The notes beneath the pieces were generated by a model. The model was given only the letters and a program-made list of their open reading frames with translations, was not told the DNA's origin and made no database searches. Below, in pieces: positions 13,504-15,587 of a DNA stretch of 15,587 nucleotides (position 1 is its first letter; every line of letters begins with the position of its first letter). Source of the DNA: a bacterium (GTDB lineage: Bacteria > CAIJMQ01 > JAADFP01); the NCBI GenBank assembly GCA_027021085.1, contig JALUVB010000044.1, forward strand, positions 1 through 15,587, read 5' to 3'. The translations under genes were made by a program, and so were the position numbers.

Positions 13504-13875
13504 ATGAAACTGTTTACTCTTAAATTCAAAGAGATAGGAGAGCTCAAAAAGAAAGGAAAGAGAAGGAGGGGAGAGTACGTAGAAATTATCTGGCAAATAG
13601 AAGACGAGAACTCTTCTCCCAAAATAGTTATTACTGCCTTTAAATCCTGCGGTAATGCGGTAAAAAGAAATCGCATAAGAAGAATCATACGAAACTGGGC
13701 AAGAGAACACTGCACTACCCTACCCCCTGGAATCCGTCTTTTCTTCAGGGGGTATAAAAAAATCCCTGCAAACTCCTGGCAGGAAGCAAAACCCCTTATT
13801 GAGAAAGACCTGGACAAATGGCTCTTTTCCCTGCAGCAGAAAAAGGAGTACAATAAAAAAAGTGGGAGACTATAA
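13504..13875 (+). CDS. rnpA: Ribonuclease P protein component
   Basis: RnpA is the protein cofactor of the RNase P ribozyme that matures tRNA 5' ends. The 123-residue basic protein contains the family's RNA-binding box, K-S-C-G-N-A-V-K-R-N-R-I-R-R-I-I-R-N at 56-73, which matches the usual K-x-x-G-N-A-V-x-R-N-R-x-K-R-x-x-R-E. It is preceded by K-K-K-G-K-R-R-R-G-E-Y, the basic stretch also typical of the N terminus. The C-terminal W-Q-E-A and L-x-K-W-L helix and a lysine-rich tail complete it. There is no Shine-Dalgarno before the ATG, consistent with a leaderless message. rpmH is not upstream (an HNH gene diverges there) and yidD/yidC are not downstream. The stop lies 14 bases inside the next gene. 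Confidence 0.88.
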   Translation: MKLFTLKFKEIGELKKKGKRRRGEYVEIIWQIEDENSSPKIVITAFKSCGNAVKRNRIRRIIRNWAREHCTTLPPGIRLFFRGYKKIPANSWQEAKPLIEKDLDKWLFSLQQKKEYNKKSGRL

Positions 13876-15587
13876 GGAGTTCATAAGGAAACTCAGGACA
13901 GTAGAAAAATCCTTACGCCGGGAAAGGGCAAAAGATTTTTTTCTCTACACTTACTTCTTTTCTCTGCTTGTATTCGTATTCTTTTTTTTCCTGGGCAGAT
14001 TATTTAAATTTTCTCTTCCTTCTACATTACCGCTCGTTGTTATATTGCCCTCTGGCATAATATTATCCTTCTTCACTTTATTTTACCCGCGAAATAAACT
14101 GGATAGGGTTGCCTTCCTGATAGACCGGGTGGAAGGGGAAAAAGATAAAGTGATAAATGCCCTCCAGCTGGGAAAGGAAAAAGGCATACTATTCCAGAGG
14201 CTAATAGTCCGAGAAGGGATTAAAACACTGTCCTCCTTCTCACCCCGGAAACTTGTGAATGCTTTCCGGCGGAGATTGCTTATCCGAACCAACATATCAA
14301 TGAGTATACTGAGTGGGATAATTTTTCTTTTCTTTTCTCCCTTAAACAATATACCTGCACCTGTTTCCTATAAACTAAAAATTACTCCAGGAAATGTAAA
14401 AGTTGAAAAAGGGAAAGACCTGATAGTACAAGCAATACCTGGAAAGGAGATTCCCCCCTTTGTAAAGATAAAGAGAGGCAAAGAAGAAAACTTCATGAAA
14501 TTTTCCGGTTCTCATTTCTCTTACATTTTCAAAAACTTAGAGAAACCTTTTAAATACCAGGTAATCACCCTAAGATTTAAGTCTCCCCTTTACCGGGTAG
14601 AACTTACTGAACCTCTTAAAATACTGCAAATCCAAGGTACCGTTTTCCCGCCTCCTTATACCGGGGTAAAGAGCTTCAAGCTGAAAGGGTGGGAAGAGAA
14701 AGAAATACCGGAAGGCTTCCGGGTTGAATTTGAAGCAACCGTAAACCAGAAGATACTAAAAGCCTGGATAAAAGGGAAAAAACAACCCCTTACTGTAAAA
14801 GGAAAAACTATAGAAGGCAGGGTAATAATAGAAAAAGAACCTCTCACGGTAAAAATTGAAAAGGCAAAAAAAGAATTTACTTCTTTTACCCTCCCCTGGA
14901 AAGGGAAGAGCGATTCTCCTCCCTCTGTAGAGATAGTCAAGCCGGGAAAAGACCTGGAAGGAGAAGACAAAACTCTTGAAATCACCGCCCTGCTGCGCGA
15001 CGATTATGGACTGGAAGAGGCACAATTAAAAGCTAAAAAAGCAGGCAAGGAATTCATCGTACAAACTCTTCCCCTATCAGGAGAAAAGGAGAAAAGCATC
15101 ACCTGGGAATGGGATATTAAAAAACTGCAGCTAAACGACGGGGATGAAATTGAATACTGGGTAGCAGCCCGGGACAACCAGCCCCCGCAGGGGAAATGGG
15201 CAAAGAGCTCTTCCTACCACTATCTATGGAAAAAAGCAGAAAAGCAAAAAAACGAAGAAACCCTTCTCACCTTAAAGGAAATCCTCAAGCAGGAAGAGGC
15301 AATTTACAAAGACACCCTCACTGCCCGGAATTCCATGCAGAGCAAAGGGCTGGAATTAAGGCAGGAAAAGCTGAGAAAACAGACCCTGCAATTATCCGAG
15401 ACAGAAAACATCTTTTATCCCTTCCCGGTGAGAAGAACTTTGCGGCAACTGGCTGAGCAAGAGATGCCCGAAGCTGTGCAACTGCTTTCCTTTAAAAAAT
15501 GGGATGAAGCCCTGAAAAAAGAGGAAAGAATCATAGGCATACTTAAAACTTTGCTCCAGCAGGGTGAGTGGTCAATAGAGAAAAAAG
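13862..15587 (+). CDS. Large membrane protein of DUF4175 type, C terminus beyond window
   Basis: The 575 visible residues begin at a GTG, with AAAGGAG inside the end of rnpA, about 13 bases away. Residues 26-46, 56-75 and 142-162 are hydrophobic membrane helices. Between the second and third lies a soluble loop with D-R-V-A-F-L-I-D and D-K-V-I-N-A-L-Q-L. After the third comes a long, probably extracytoplasmic, region of immunoglobulin-like strands containing V-F-P-P-P-Y-T-G at 261-268, R-D-D-Y-G-L-E-E at 379-386 and E-Y-W-V-A-A-R-D-N at 431-439. It is followed by a Glu/Lys-rich helical part from about 457. That order, and the P-P-Y-T-G and D-D-Y-G-L motifs, fit DUF4175-type proteins, which often sit near MoxR ATPase and von Willebrand A genes. 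Function is unknown. Confidence 0.75.
   Translation, partial: MGDYKEFIRKLRTVEKSLRRERAKDFFLYTYFFSLLVFVFFFFLGRLFKFSLPSTLPLVVILPSGIILSFFTLFYPRNKLDRVAFLIDRVEGEKDKVINALQLGKEKGILFQRLIVREGIKTLSSFSPRKLVNAFRRRLLIRTNISMSILSGIIFLFFSPLNNIPAPVSYKLKITPGNVKVEKGKDLIVQAIPGKEIPPFVKIKRGKEENFMKFSGSHFSYIFKNLEKPFKYQVITLRFKSPLYRVELTEPLKILQIQGTVFPPPYTGVKSFKLKGWEEKEIPEGFRVEFEATVNQKILKAWIKGKKQPLTVKGKTIEGRVIIEKEPLTVKIEKAKKEFTSFTLPWKGKSDSPPSVEIVKPGKDLEGEDKTLEITALLRDDYGLEEAQLKAKKAGKEFIVQTLPLSGEKEKSITWEWDIKKLQLNDGDEIEYWVAARDNQPPQGKWAKSSSYHYLWKKAEKQKNEETLLTLKEILKQEEAIYKDTLTARNSMQSKGLELRQEKLRKQTLQLSETENIFYPFPVRRTLRQLAEQEMPEAVQLLSFKKWDEALKKEERIIGILKTLLQQGEWSIEKK

Noticed and set aside
13491-13853. Minus-strand reading frame of 120 codons opposite rnpA
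   Set aside because: It has low-complexity composition, resembles no protein I know, and is fully explained by the antisense of a confident gene.
1-15587. CRISPR array, insertion sequence, prophage or toxin-antitoxin module
   Set aside because: I read for spaced direct repeats, terminal inverted repeats, transposase or integrase motifs and small paired toxin genes and found none; the region is housekeeping-rich.

Overview
The window looks like a gene-dense piece of a bacterial chromosome. Bacterial hallmarks are a PTS phosphorelay (EI, HPr, an EIIA), a ribosome hibernation factor, ScpA/ScpB, RnpA and a YacG-type zinc protein. Two enzymes have a more archaeal flavour: a short bifunctional phosphoglucose/phosphomannose isomerase and a methanogen-type thymidylate synthase. 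The DNA is moderately AT-rich and coding strands are strongly purine-rich. Genes overlap or nearly touch at most junctions, and tRNA-Ala lacks an encoded CCA. I infer a poorly studied, possibly uncultured phylum. The DUF4175-like protein at the right end is a type I associate with Planctomycetes and related or candidate phyla, but I cannot name a taxon. I see no insertion sequence, phage gene, CRISPR array or long repeat, and no stretch over 300 bases lacks a gene.

Left block (1-6202, all minus strand, transcribed leftward from hpf): hpf, a PtsN/fructose-type EIIA, tpiA, class II aldolase, ptsH, ptsI, pgi/pmi and a sugar-phosphate nucleotidyltransferase cut by the window edge. This joins PTS phosphotransfer proteins to sugar-phosphate interconversion and central glycolysis without any PTS permease gene. 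A tRNA-Ala(GGC) at 6318-6390 lies just upstream in the same direction.

Middle block (6556-13435, all minus strand): from its promoter end, an HNH endonuclease, yacG, a bifunctional-nuclease-family (DUF151) protein, a thymidylate synthase, a membrane-anchored coiled-coil protein, a membrane-anchored helix-turn-helix protein, scpA, scpB, pheA (chorismate mutase/prephenate dehydratase) and hisC. Except at the scpA junction (about 50 bases), neighbours overlap by a few bases, so this reads as one operon with a possible internal promoter before scpA. The least explained part is the pair of membrane proteins directly upstream of scpAB.

Right block (13504-15587, plus strand): rnpA, then a large membrane protein of DUF4175 type that runs off the window. 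It diverges from the HNH operon. The divergent region holds two sigma70-like promoters whose -35 hexamers overlap and whose -10 hexamers lie so close to the start codons that both transcripts should be leaderless or nearly so. rnpA is not next to rpmH or yidC, its usual bacterial companions.
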